Below, piece by piece: positions 1 through 6,099 of a stretch of 8,756 nucleotides of DNA. Position 1 is the stretch's first letter. Each line of letters starts with the position of its first letter. The notes below the pieces were generated by a model. That model worked only from the letters and a program-made list of their open reading frames with translations, was not told the DNA's origin and ran no database searches. This DNA is from DATLYT01 sp035574455 (GTDB lineage: Bacteria > Bacteroidota > Ignavibacteria > UBA10030). The DNA is taken from NCBI GenBank assembly GCA_035574455.1, contig DATLYT010000030.1, positions 1 through 8,756 of the forward strand, given 5' to 3'. The position numbers were made by a program, and so were the translations under genes.

Positions 1-2
1 AG

Positions 3-515
3 AAAAAGGAGACGCGAATCGATTCCGTCCTTTCTCGAAAGCCTCAGCTTATTGTGGCTGCCGACGCGGTGAGTGATCCCGGTAACCTTGGCTCGATGGT
101 GCGTAGCTGTGACTGGTTCGGAGTTGATGCAGTACTCTTGGGCAAGGGTTGTGTTGAGTTGTACAATGAGAAGGTGCTTCGCTCAACGGCCGGGTCAATT
201 TTTCATCTTCCGATCGTTGAACAAGCTGATCTCCCGCAGGTGCTTCCTGAAGCAAAGCGCGCGGGGTACGGTCTCTTTACACTTTCAGCCGACGGTACGA
301 AAAGTTATCTGAACGGTGCTCTTCGTCCTCCATGCATTCTTGTCTTTGGTAATGAAGCGCATGGAGTCAGTGCCGCCGTTCGTTCCATCTCGGATGAGAT
401 TGTCCAAATCCCTAAATACGGCGCTGCAGAATCACTGAATGTCGGTGTTGCATGTGGCATCGTGCTTGCTCATCTCAGAAGCTCATATCCCACATCTCAA
501 TTCCCATCTCGATAA
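3..515 (+). CDS. TrmH/SpoU-family RNA 2'-O-methyltransferase, 3' part (5' end outside window)
   Basis: The reading frame is open from the left edge to the TAA at 513-515, so the start lies upstream and only the C-terminal catalytic (SPOUT, knotted) domain is seen. The GTG at 54 is an internal valine of the first strand (LIVAADAV) and not a start. All three SpoU motifs are present: motif 1 DPGNLGSMVRS (nt 75-107, with the Asn and Arg expected near the catalytic centre), motif 2 LVFGNEAHGVS around nt 340-372, and motif 3 IPKYGAAESLNVGVACG with SLN at nt 432-440. Enzymes of this family use S-adenosylmethionine to methylate the ribose 2'-OH of tRNA or rRNA and act as cytosolic dimers. The missing N-terminus normally carries the substrate-binding domain, so the target (23S rRNA, tRNA G18 or other) cannot be named. 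The peptidase gene follows after 7 bases. Confidence 0.93.
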   Translation, partial: KKETRIDSVLSRKPQLIVAADAVSDPGNLGSMVRSCDWFGVDAVLLGKGCVELYNEKVLRSTAGSIFHLPIVEQADLPQVLPEAKRAGYGLFTLSADGTKSYLNGALRPPCILVFGNEAHGVSAAVRSISDEIVQIPKYGAAESLNVGVACGIVLAHLRSSYPTSQFPSR

Positions 516-522
516 ATACTCT

Positions 523-1458
523 ATGCTCTCCTCGGTTCCGGGCTTTTCTGTCGGTCATTACACAGACTCCTCAAGACTGACTGGTTGTACGGTGGTCTTG
601 TGTCCTCAAAAAACGCGAGCAAGCTGCGAGGTGCGTGGAGCATCACCCGGAAGCCGGGAGTTAGCTCTCTTGGCGCCGGATAAGCGGATGGATGAAATTC
701 ACGCGCTCGTGTTCACAGGCGGGAGCGCATTTGGACTTGGTGCGGCAGACGGAGTCATGAAATGGCTGAAGGAACATGACCGCGGCTATCAAACACCGTG
801 GGGGAAAGTCCCGATCGTTCCCGCGGCTGTGGTGTTCGACCTGAATCTCGGCAGCAATTCTGCATGGCCGGATGCGCAAGCAGGCTACCAGGCATGTCAG
901 GACGCTGGGCAAGCCGGCGTGCAGGAAGGGAATATTGGGGCGGGAACCGGCGCGACGGTAGGAAAGTGGAAAGGAATGGAATTCTGCATGAAAGGTGGCC
1001 TTGGGATGGCATCAAAAAGACGAGACGGTCTAATCGTCGCAGCTCTTGCCGTGGTTAATGCAGTCGGCGATATCATTGATGAGCGGGGAAAAATCCTTGC
1101 CGGTGCCCGAGATACTCACGGGAAATTTTTTGGTGAAGAGGATCCGTACCGCTCGTTTGCTCATGGTAAGGTCTTGGAAAACACGAACACGACCCTCGTT
1201 GTCGTTGCGACGAATGCCGACCTCAGTAAAGTGGAGCTCCACCGTCTTGCACAGAGGATGCATGATGGAATGGCGCGTGCCATCGTTCCCTCGCACACCT
1301 CTTATGACGGCGACGCCACGTTTGCGCTCTCGCACGGCGAGGTGAAAGCAGAGTTCGACCTCGTGGCGGAAGTTGCGGCTGCAGTTACAGCGGAGTCGAT
1401 TCGTCGAGCTGTCAAGGCTGCGATGAGTGTCGGTGGCGTTCCGGGTCTTGCCGGGTGA
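523..1458 (+). CDS. P1-family (DmpA/NylC-like) self-processing peptidase or amidase
   Basis: The 311-residue protein matches the P1/S58 family of N-terminal-nucleophile hydrolases. These fold as one chain, cut themselves into alpha and beta subunits, and hydrolyse peptide or amide bonds (D- or beta-aminopeptidases, nylon-oligomer hydrolases). Visible family marks are VPGFSVGHYTD at the N-terminus, TGGSAFGLGAADG (from residue 65), VPIVPAAVVFDL, GAGTGATVGKW (139-149), NAVGDI, and NTTLVVVATNADL. By remembered alignment with DmpA/BapA the cut should fall between N222 and T223, leaving Thr as the nucleophile. The frame is open further up to an ATG at 439 inside the previous gene, but ATG 523 is chosen because family proteins begin just before the VPGFxVGH segment. 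No good ribosome site precedes 523, so reinitiation after the upstream TAA is plausible. The physiological substrate cannot be told, and no signal peptide is seen. Confidence 0.92.
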   Translation: MLSSVPGFSVGHYTDSSRLTGCTVVLCPQKTRASCEVRGASPGSRELALLAPDKRMDEIHALVFTGGSAFGLGAADGVMKWLKEHDRGYQTPWGKVPIVPAAVVFDLNLGSNSAWPDAQAGYQACQDAGQAGVQEGNIGAGTGATVGKWKGMEFCMKGGLGMASKRRDGLIVAALAVVNAVGDIIDERGKILAGARDTHGKFFGEEDPYRSFAHGKVLENTNTTLVVVATNADLSKVELHRLAQRMHDGMARAIVPSHTSYDGDATFALSHGEVKAEFDLVAEVAAAVTAESIRRAVKAAMSVGGVPGLAG

Positions 1459-1501
1459 TTGCTCTGTGTGCGCTCCGTCAACGATTGGTGTGGTCTGTTT
1501 C

Positions 1502-1530
1502 TTTCCACTTTCGTTAAATCAGGTTATATT
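1502..1530 (+). promoter_or_regulatory. Candidate sigma-70-like promoter for the VTT protein gene
   Basis: TTTCCA at 1502-1507 (4 of 6 matches to the -35 consensus) and TATATT at 1525-1530 (5 of 6 to -10) are 17 bases apart. This is the largest gap in the first 6 kb and precedes a gene with its own ribosome site. The second repeat copy offers another TATATT (1540-1545) but has no -35 match at the right distance. This is sequence matching only. Confidence 0.35.
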
Positions 1531-1547
1531 GTAACAGGTTATATTGT
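1520..1547 (+). repeat. Direct repeat, two 13-bp copies at a 15-bp spacing
   Basis: CAGGTTATATTGT occurs exactly at 1520-1532 and again at 1535-1547, with AA between them. The stretch also holds GTTA-TATTG-TAAC, a short inverted repeat. It overlaps the candidate -10 element and ends 25 bases before the start codon. It could be a paired operator, a duplicated -10 box, or a chance slippage duplication. Confidence 0.8.
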
Positions 1548-1556
1548 CATAAGACG

Positions 1557-1575
1557 AAGGGGAATTCTTTCATTG
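1557..1575 (+). promoter_or_regulatory. Ribosome binding site that fixes a TTG start
   Basis: AAGGGGAA at 1557-1564 lies 8 bases before TTG 1573. No ATG or GTG in frame nearby has a comparable site, and the protein beginning here (MQKISVWLRQL) looks like a normal N-terminus for the family. Confidence 0.7.
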
Positions 1576-2175
1576 CAGAAAATCTCCGTGTGGTTGCGCC
1601 AACTCAAAGCGTGGGTTGAAGGGTTCGCTCAGAAGCCCGGCGCTAATTGGTCGCTCTTTGGTATCGCATTTATCGAGTCGTCATTCTTTCCCATTCCGCC
1701 GGATGTGCTCTTGATTGCTCTGGCGATCTCGGTACCGGCGAAGGCGTTCCGCTATGCCTTGGTCTGTTCCGTTGGCTCTGTGTTAGGGGGAATGTTCGGG
1801 TACTTGATCGGTTATGAGTTCTATGACCTTCTCGGTCGGCCCATCATCGCATTTTACGGTTTGGAGCGGGAGTACCTTAAGGTGCAACAGCTTTATCAAG
1901 AGAATGCGTTCGCGGCAATAGCGATTGCGGGCTTTACACCGATACCGTATAAAGTGTTCACCATTGCGGCAGGTGCATTTCAGGTTTCCTTTGCAACATT
2001 GGTTTATGCATCGGCGTTAAGTCGTCCGGCCCGGTTTTTTCTGGTGGCTGCGTTATTCTACTGGTTTGGTCCGAGCATCAAAAGGTTTATCGATAAATAC
2101 TTCGAAGCGTTGAGTGTGGCGTTTGTGGTTTTGTTTTTCTTAGGATTTTTGGCTGTACGTTGGCTGTTCGAGTAA
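1573..2175 (+). CDS. YqaA-type VTT/DedA-family inner-membrane protein
   Basis: The 200-residue protein is strongly hydrophobic, with membrane or re-entrant segments near residues 28-53, 60-82, 112-138, 141-163 and 178-199. The VTT (formerly SNARE-associated) fold is shown by ESSFFPIPPDVLL (35-47) and GFTPIPYKVFTIAAGAF (120-136), which resemble the two re-entrant loops of YqaA/DedA proteins, and by SRPARFFLVA (150-159), where the arginines match a conserved basic position. DedA/VTT proteins are implicated in moving lipid carriers (undecaprenyl phosphate) or phospholipids across the membrane, but the role of the YqaA branch is not settled. The TTG start is chosen for its ribosome site. The gene follows a 114-base gap with a possible promoter, so it may begin a transcription unit. 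Confidence 0.9.
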   Translation: MQKISVWLRQLKAWVEGFAQKPGANWSLFGIAFIESSFFPIPPDVLLIALAISVPAKAFRYALVCSVGSVLGGMFGYLIGYEFYDLLGRPIIAFYGLEREYLKVQQLYQENAFAAIAIAGFTPIPYKVFTIAAGAFQVSFATLVYASALSRPARFFLVAALFYWFGPSIKRFIDKYFEALSVAFVVLFFLGFLAVRWLFE

Positions 2176-2197
2176 ACAACTTACTGAGGAGGGTACG

Positions 2198-2836
2198 ATG
2201 ACGCGATTCATGTTGGTGTTACTTTTGGTTGTGCCGCTGATTACTTTCGCGCAAGAGAACAAGGAAACCTCGAAGGAGGCGAGCAGCAATCTCCGGCAGT
2301 ACTACAGCGGGAAATTCGGGTTTTATCAACCAAGCGACGGATTGAATAATGGACTCATGTTCGGTATCGACGGCATAACCGAATTTCTCCGGTACAATTT
2401 CATTCTGACGGGAGCGGTTGATTTTTATACCAAACAAACCATCGGTATCTTCAATAAAGACCCGAAGCCGAATGTGCTTCAACAGGCTATTGTGCTTTTG
2501 CCTCTGCATGTGAATGCGGGGATGCAGTTGTTCAATGTGCCTGATGCCGACAGTCGAGGCTATGCAGGTGTAGGCGTTGGATACTACCTGTACTTTTACA
2601 GCGTTGAATACCAGACAAGTTCTGGCGGTATTATCGGTGGGTTTGGCTCGCAGACGGATTCGAAAAATGGCGGCAATATCTTTGGCTCAGTATTCCTCAG
2701 ACTTCTCATCGGAAAGGTCTTTGTCGAGCCACGATTCTACCTTGCTGCGAAAAAAGAAGATACGGTGGGTGGAGGGCATCAATTTGTCATAAACCCCTCG
2801 GGGTTTGCCGTCACCTTCGGTTTCCAGTATCATTGA
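2198..2836 (+). CDS. Exported protein of unknown function, probably an outer-membrane beta-barrel
   Basis: I do not recognise this 212-residue protein. Residues 1-18 form a typical signal peptide (MTRF, then a Leu/Val-rich core ending ITFA), with predicted cleavage before Q19. A mature N-terminal Gln is common in Bacteroidota-related lineages. The rest is rich in Gly, Tyr and Phe with alternating polar and hydrophobic residues (for example GYAGVGVGYYLYFYSVEY, VFLRLLIGKVFVEPRFYLAA) and ends with a strand-like GFAVTFGFQYH. This suits a small 8-stranded outer-membrane barrel. A long central stretch QQAIVLLPLHVNAGMQLF resembles the OmpW/OmpA-like barrel style, but no specific family can be named. 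GAGGAGGG (2186-2193) lies 4 bases before ATG 2198. Its stop codon overlaps the next start by one base (TGATG). Confidence 0.82.
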   Translation: MTRFMLVLLLVVPLITFAQENKETSKEASSNLRQYYSGKFGFYQPSDGLNNGLMFGIDGITEFLRYNFILTGAVDFYTKQTIGIFNKDPKPNVLQQAIVLLPLHVNAGMQLFNVPDADSRGYAGVGVGYYLYFYSVEYQTSSGGIIGGFGSQTDSKNGGNIFGSVFLRLLIGKVFVEPRFYLAAKKEDTVGGGHQFVINPSGFAVTFGFQYH

Positions 2837-3594
2837 TGAAAACCTCACGCGGCCCTCATCGGGTCTCGCTGCCACGTGCCTTGTCAAAGCTTGGGTACGC
2901 TTCGCGTGCTCAAGCTTTTTTCCTGATTCGGGAGGGACGAGTGGCCGTCAACGGGCGGATTGTCACGAATCCTCACGCTTGGGTCCAGCTGAACAAAGAC
3001 ACCATTGCACTCGAAGGCAAAGAAGTATTTCAAAAGGAATTTCGGTATCTTGTTTTTCACAAACCTGCGGGTGTCACCACGACGCGGTCGGATGAACGGG
3101 GCAACACGACGGTGTATGATCTGCTCGGAGAAACAGCGCGAGGTCTTTCTCCTGTTGGCCGTTTAGATAAAGATACCAGCGGATTACTGCTGTTTACCAA
3201 CGATCATCAATTAGCTAATGCATTGACAGACCCAGACCTGGGCATTCCTAAGACGTATCACGTAGTACTGCATTCATCGCCTTCAAGTCTTGATATTCAA
3301 AGATTGTCTAAAGGAGTTACGATCACTGTTGATGGTAAGCCGTACAAAACAAAACCGGCACTGGTCACGAAACGATCTGCTCGTGAGGTGGAAATCACCA
3401 TTCACGAAGGCAAGAATCGACAGCTCAGGAAGATGTTTGCTGCATTGGGATACGACGTCAACTCCTTGCAACGAACGCATATAGGGCCGCTTTCTCTCGG
3501 CACGCTGAAAGAAGGGAAGAGTCGTCCACTTACCGAAGAAGAGGTTCGGCAACTTCGAACTGTTCTCAAAAAAAGCTCGCCCACCACAAGGTAA
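2836..3594 (+). CDS. RsuA/RluB-family rRNA pseudouridine synthase
   Basis: The 252-residue enzyme isomerises a specific uridine of ribosomal RNA to pseudouridine. An N-terminal S4 RNA-binding domain spans about residues 11-58 (LPRALSKLGYASRAQA, REGRVAVNGRIV). The catalytic domain follows from about 69, with HKPAGVTTTRSDERG and the signature GRLDKDTSGLLL whose D111 is the expected catalytic aspartate, then HEGKNRQLRKMFAALGYDV. HKPxG followed by TVYDLL and this C-terminal motif are closer to RluB/RluE/RluF than to the RluA group. The exact target (RluB acts on 23S U2605, RsuA on 16S U516) cannot be decided by eye, so no symbol is given. ATG 2836 is preferred over the TTG at 2833 because it forms a one-base stop/start overlap with the gene before. 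Confidence 0.94.
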   Translation: MKTSRGPHRVSLPRALSKLGYASRAQAFFLIREGRVAVNGRIVTNPHAWVQLNKDTIALEGKEVFQKEFRYLVFHKPAGVTTTRSDERGNTTVYDLLGETARGLSPVGRLDKDTSGLLLFTNDHQLANALTDPDLGIPKTYHVVLHSSPSSLDIQRLSKGVTITVDGKPYKTKPALVTKRSAREVEITIHEGKNRQLRKMFAALGYDVNSLQRTHIGPLSLGTLKEGKSRPLTEEEVRQLRTVLKKSSPTTR

Positions 3595-3595
3595 C

Positions 3596-4090
3596 ATGAT
3601 GGCTACGATTTCCGCGAACGTTGTCGAAGTGTGTATTTTCAAGATGGTACAGGGAGAACCGCGGTATTTACTTCTCCGACGGACAGAACACGATTCACTC
3701 TATCCGGGCATCTGGCAGATTGTCAGCGGGATGGTCGAGGAGAATGAACATGCCGTTCGGGCGGCGTTGCGGGAACTGCACGAAGAGACTGGTCTCACGC
3801 CGATTCGCTTTTGGGCAGCGCCGCACGTCGATATGTTTTACATCGCTGCGAATGATACTGTACATCTGAGTCCGTTGTTTGCCGCGCAAGTCGGTGAGCA
3901 GGATCAGCCAAAGCTGTCCATGGAACACCAATCGTTCAGCTGGGATGATGTTGAGACCGCGCGCAGCAAATTGATTTGGCCCGGACAACGGCGAGGACTC
4001 AAACGAGTTCATCGATACATCGTCGGAGGATTGGCTGCTGGAGACCTCAGGGAAATCAAAGACTTCGCACACTATGAAAGGAGTGCATAA
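3596..4090 (+). CDS. Nudix hydrolase
   Basis: The 164-residue protein carries a perfect Nudix box, GX5EX7REUXEEXGU: GMVEENE, then HAVRAAL, then RELHEETGL. The three acidic residues that bind the catalytic metal are all present. Nudix enzymes cleave a nucleoside diphosphate linked to another group. LRRTEHDSLYPGIWQIVSG before the box resembles the housecleaning/NudB-like style (dihydroneopterin triphosphate pyrophosphatase), but the substrate cannot be assigned from motifs. The start is ATG 3596 or the adjacent ATG 3599; AAGG at 3588-3591 fits either. The gene begins just after the pseudouridine synthase stop, and its own stop (4088-4090) abuts the kinase GTG, so it is surely co-transcribed with both. 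Confidence 0.95.
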   Translation: MMATISANVVEVCIFKMVQGEPRYLLLRRTEHDSLYPGIWQIVSGMVEENEHAVRAALRELHEETGLTPIRFWAAPHVDMFYIAANDTVHLSPLFAAQVGEQDQPKLSMEHQSFSWDDVETARSKLIWPGQRRGLKRVHRYIVGGLAAGDLREIKDFAHYERSA

Positions 4091-5005
4091 GTGAGTGTAC
4101 TGGTTGTTGGTTCCGTTGCCCTCGACACCGTCGAAACGCCATTCGGCAGAGTTGAAGACGCGTTGGGTGGTTCAGCGACGTATATTGCAGTGGCGGCAAG
4201 TTATTTCACGGCACCCGTTCGTGTTGTTGCAGTGGTGGGTGGTGATTTCCCTCGGAAGGAAATCGAGTTCTTCGAAGAGCGAAACATCGACTTGGACGGC
4301 CTGCAGATCGTCAGTGAGGGAAAAACCTTTCGCTGGTCGGGGCGGTATCACTACGACCTCAATACGCGGGACACGATTTTCACTGAGCTGAATGTGTTCG
4401 ATCATTTCAATCCAGTGATTCCCGATTCCTACACCAAAAGCGCCTACGTCTGCTTGGGGAATATCGACCCGGTGCTTCAAAGGAGAGTGTTGGAACGTTT
4501 GGACAAGCCGCGGCTTGTTATTGGCGACACAATGAACTACTGGATCGAGCACAAACCCAAGGAATTGCATGAGACCTTAAAAGTCATGGACGTGATCGTC
4601 CTGAACGATTCCGAAGCGAGGCTTCTTACTCGAGAACCCAATCTAATCAGGGCGTCGAAAAAGATTACCCAGCTTGGTCCCCGCATCGTGATTATTAAGA
4701 AAGGAGAGCATGGGGCGCTTCTCGTTACAGACGATACAATTTTTTCAGCACCTGCGTATCCTCTTGAAAACATCCAAGACCCTACAGGCGCGGGCGACGC
4801 GTTCGCCGGTGGTTTCGTCGGTTGGCTGGCAAAAACAGACGACCTCTCTGTTGAGAATCTTAAGCGCGCAGTGATTTACGGCAGCACGCTTGCTTCGTTT
4901 TGTGTTGAGGAGTTTAGCGTCGACGGCTTGCGTGAACTGTCGCCGTTAAAGATTCGCGACCGCTTCCGTTCGTTTATGGAACTGTCAAAGTTTGACGAGA
5001 CATGA
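4091..5005 (+). CDS. PfkB-family carbohydrate kinase, coupled to mtnA
   Basis: The 304-residue protein is a ribokinase-type (PfkB) kinase, which uses ATP to phosphorylate a sugar or nucleoside. Seen are a first strand VLVVGSVALDT, the substrate-side glycine motif GGSATYIAVAAS, VVGGDFP, the middle DTMNYWI and LNDSEARLLT, and the ATP/anion-hole signature DPTGAGDAFAGG (from residue 230) with D236 as catalytic base. The long W-G-R-Y-H-Y-D segment around residue 80 and the GNIDP motif belong to a PfkB subgroup I recall as conserved and often found near mtnA, but whose substrate is unassigned. AAAGGAG at 4077-4083 supports the GTG start, which directly follows the Nudix stop. The last four bases overlap the mtnA start (ATGA). 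The context suggests a kinase acting on methylthioribose, ribose or a nucleoside-derived sugar; this is inference. Confidence 0.92.
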   Translation: MSVLVVGSVALDTVETPFGRVEDALGGSATYIAVAASYFTAPVRVVAVVGGDFPRKEIEFFEERNIDLDGLQIVSEGKTFRWSGRYHYDLNTRDTIFTELNVFDHFNPVIPDSYTKSAYVCLGNIDPVLQRRVLERLDKPRLVIGDTMNYWIEHKPKELHETLKVMDVIVLNDSEARLLTREPNLIRASKKITQLGPRIVIIKKGEHGALLVTDDTIFSAPAYPLENIQDPTGAGDAFAGGFVGWLAKTDDLSVENLKRAVIYGSTLASFCVEEFSVDGLRELSPLKIRDRFRSFMELSKFDET

Positions 5006-6099
5006 TGGTATCTCCGGATGTCATTAAACCCATCGAATGGTTTCATGGTCGGGTCCGTTATCTGGATCAAACGTTGCTTCCAGCAAAGGTCGAGTATCGC
5101 GAAACCGAGGATGAATCGGTACTTGCGTCCGAGATCAAACGGCTCGCCATTCGCGCGGCGCCGTTGATTGGTATTGCTGCAGCATACGGTGTAGCTCTGG
5201 CAATCAACAAGGTTGAGAAGGACGATCCCGCACAACGGAAGTTTGCCTTTGAGCGCGCGTATACGCTTTTCGCTGCTACGCGGCCGACAGCAGTTAACCT
5301 CTTCTGGGCACTCGAACGGATGCGAAGAGTATTTCGAGCGAACGAACAGGAACCACTCGACAAGCTGAAACACAATCTTCTTGCTGAAGCGCGGTCTATT
5401 CACGAGGAAGATCGGAAGATGTGCGAGCAGATTGGGCTTCATGGTGCTGAGTTGCTTCCCACGGCGGCGGCAGTTCTTACGCATTGTAATACCGGTCGAC
5501 TTGCAACAGGCGGAATCGGAACGGCGCTAGGCATCATTGCCACTGCCTGGGAACAAAAGAAACTCAAGCACGTCTATATTGACGAAACTCGGCCGTTACT
5601 TCAAGGCTCTCGCTTAACGACGTGGGAGCTTAGCATGTACGGCATTCCCGCAACGCTCGTCGTCGATAGTGCTGCGGGATTTCTTATGCAACGGGGATTG
5701 GTCAATGCCGTCATTGTTGGAGCAGATCGCATTGCGGCAAACGGTGATGTCGCGAACAAAATCGGAACGTACGGTCTTGCCGTTCTGGCGAAGCATCACC
5801 AGATTCCGTTCTATGTTGCGGCACCGACTTCGACAATCGACTTTGACGTAGCTTCGGGCGCTCTTATCCCCATTGAGCAGAGAGCATCGTCTGAATTGTT
5901 TCAGTTCTTTGACCAGTCGTTTCCGGGAGGCGATATCGAGGTCTACAACCCGGCTTTCGATATCACGCCCAACGCACTGGTAACAGCGATCATCACCGAA
6001 AAAGGGGTAATCGAGCGGCCCACAGCAGAAAGCATGTCATCGTTACGGTCTCATTCCGAGCTCTCGAAACGGGCAGGTCAGGCTGAGGTTTCGACATGA
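5002..6099 (+). CDS. mtnA: S-methyl-5-thioribose-1-phosphate isomerase
   Basis: The 365-residue enzyme converts 5-methylthioribose 1-phosphate to 5-methylthioribulose 1-phosphate in methionine salvage (or related sugar-phosphate shunts). It belongs to the eIF2B-alpha-like fold. Motifs run in family order: LAIRAAPLIGIAAAYG, HCNTGRLATGGIGTALG, DETRPLLQGSRLTTWEL, GADRIAANGDVANKIGTY, PFYVAAPTSTIDF, NPAFDITP and ITEKGV. C162 and D242 correspond to the catalytic Cys160/Asp240 of the Bacillus enzyme, and N252-K253 to its phosphate-site pair. One oddity is Ala at residue 52 where the usual motif is R-G-A-P. ATG 5002 gives a 4-base overlap with the kinase; ATG 5005 is the alternative. The stop overlaps recO by 4 bases. 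A ribose-1,5-bisphosphate isomerase is a less likely alternative. Confidence 0.97.
   Translation: MMVSPDVIKPIEWFHGRVRYLDQTLLPAKVEYRETEDESVLASEIKRLAIRAAPLIGIAAAYGVALAINKVEKDDPAQRKFAFERAYTLFAATRPTAVNLFWALERMRRVFRANEQEPLDKLKHNLLAEARSIHEEDRKMCEQIGLHGAELLPTAAAVLTHCNTGRLATGGIGTALGIIATAWEQKKLKHVYIDETRPLLQGSRLTTWELSMYGIPATLVVDSAAGFLMQRGLVNAVIVGADRIAANGDVANKIGTYGLAVLAKHHQIPFYVAAPTSTIDFDVASGALIPIEQRASSELFQFFDQSFPGGDIEVYNPAFDITPNALVTAIITEKGVIERPTAESMSSLRSHSELSKRAGQAEVST

Larger units (their letters stand above)
1459..1572 (+). other. Intergenic gap before the VTT protein gene
   Basis: Apart from the slightly repeated AT-rich stretch described separately and the ribosome site at its end, I see no gene, hairpin or terminator here. 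The frame of the downstream gene is open through the gap from a TTG at 1459. The peptide it would give (with GYIVTGYIV from the repeat) does not look like the start of this family. Confidence 0.6.

Noticed and set aside
54..56. GTG as the start of the methyltransferase gene
   Set aside because: The frame is open to the left edge and the GTG sits within the first strand of the SPOUT domain just before motif 1; the gene is cut by the window.
439..522. Longer start for the P1-family gene at ATG 439
   Set aside because: It would lie inside motif 3 of the methyltransferase gene and adds 28 residues unlike the family N-terminus; ATG 523 fits the conserved VPGFSVGH start.
2791..2806. Hairpin AAACCC-CTCG-GGGTTT near the end of the barrel gene
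   Set aside because: It is inside coding sequence, is only 6 bp long and is followed by GCCG rather than a T tract, so it is not a credible terminator.
4876..5484. 202-codon open frame on the - strand across the kinase/mtnA junction
   Set aside because: It lies opposite two confidently identified genes, has no recognisable domain and is a shadow of their codon bias.
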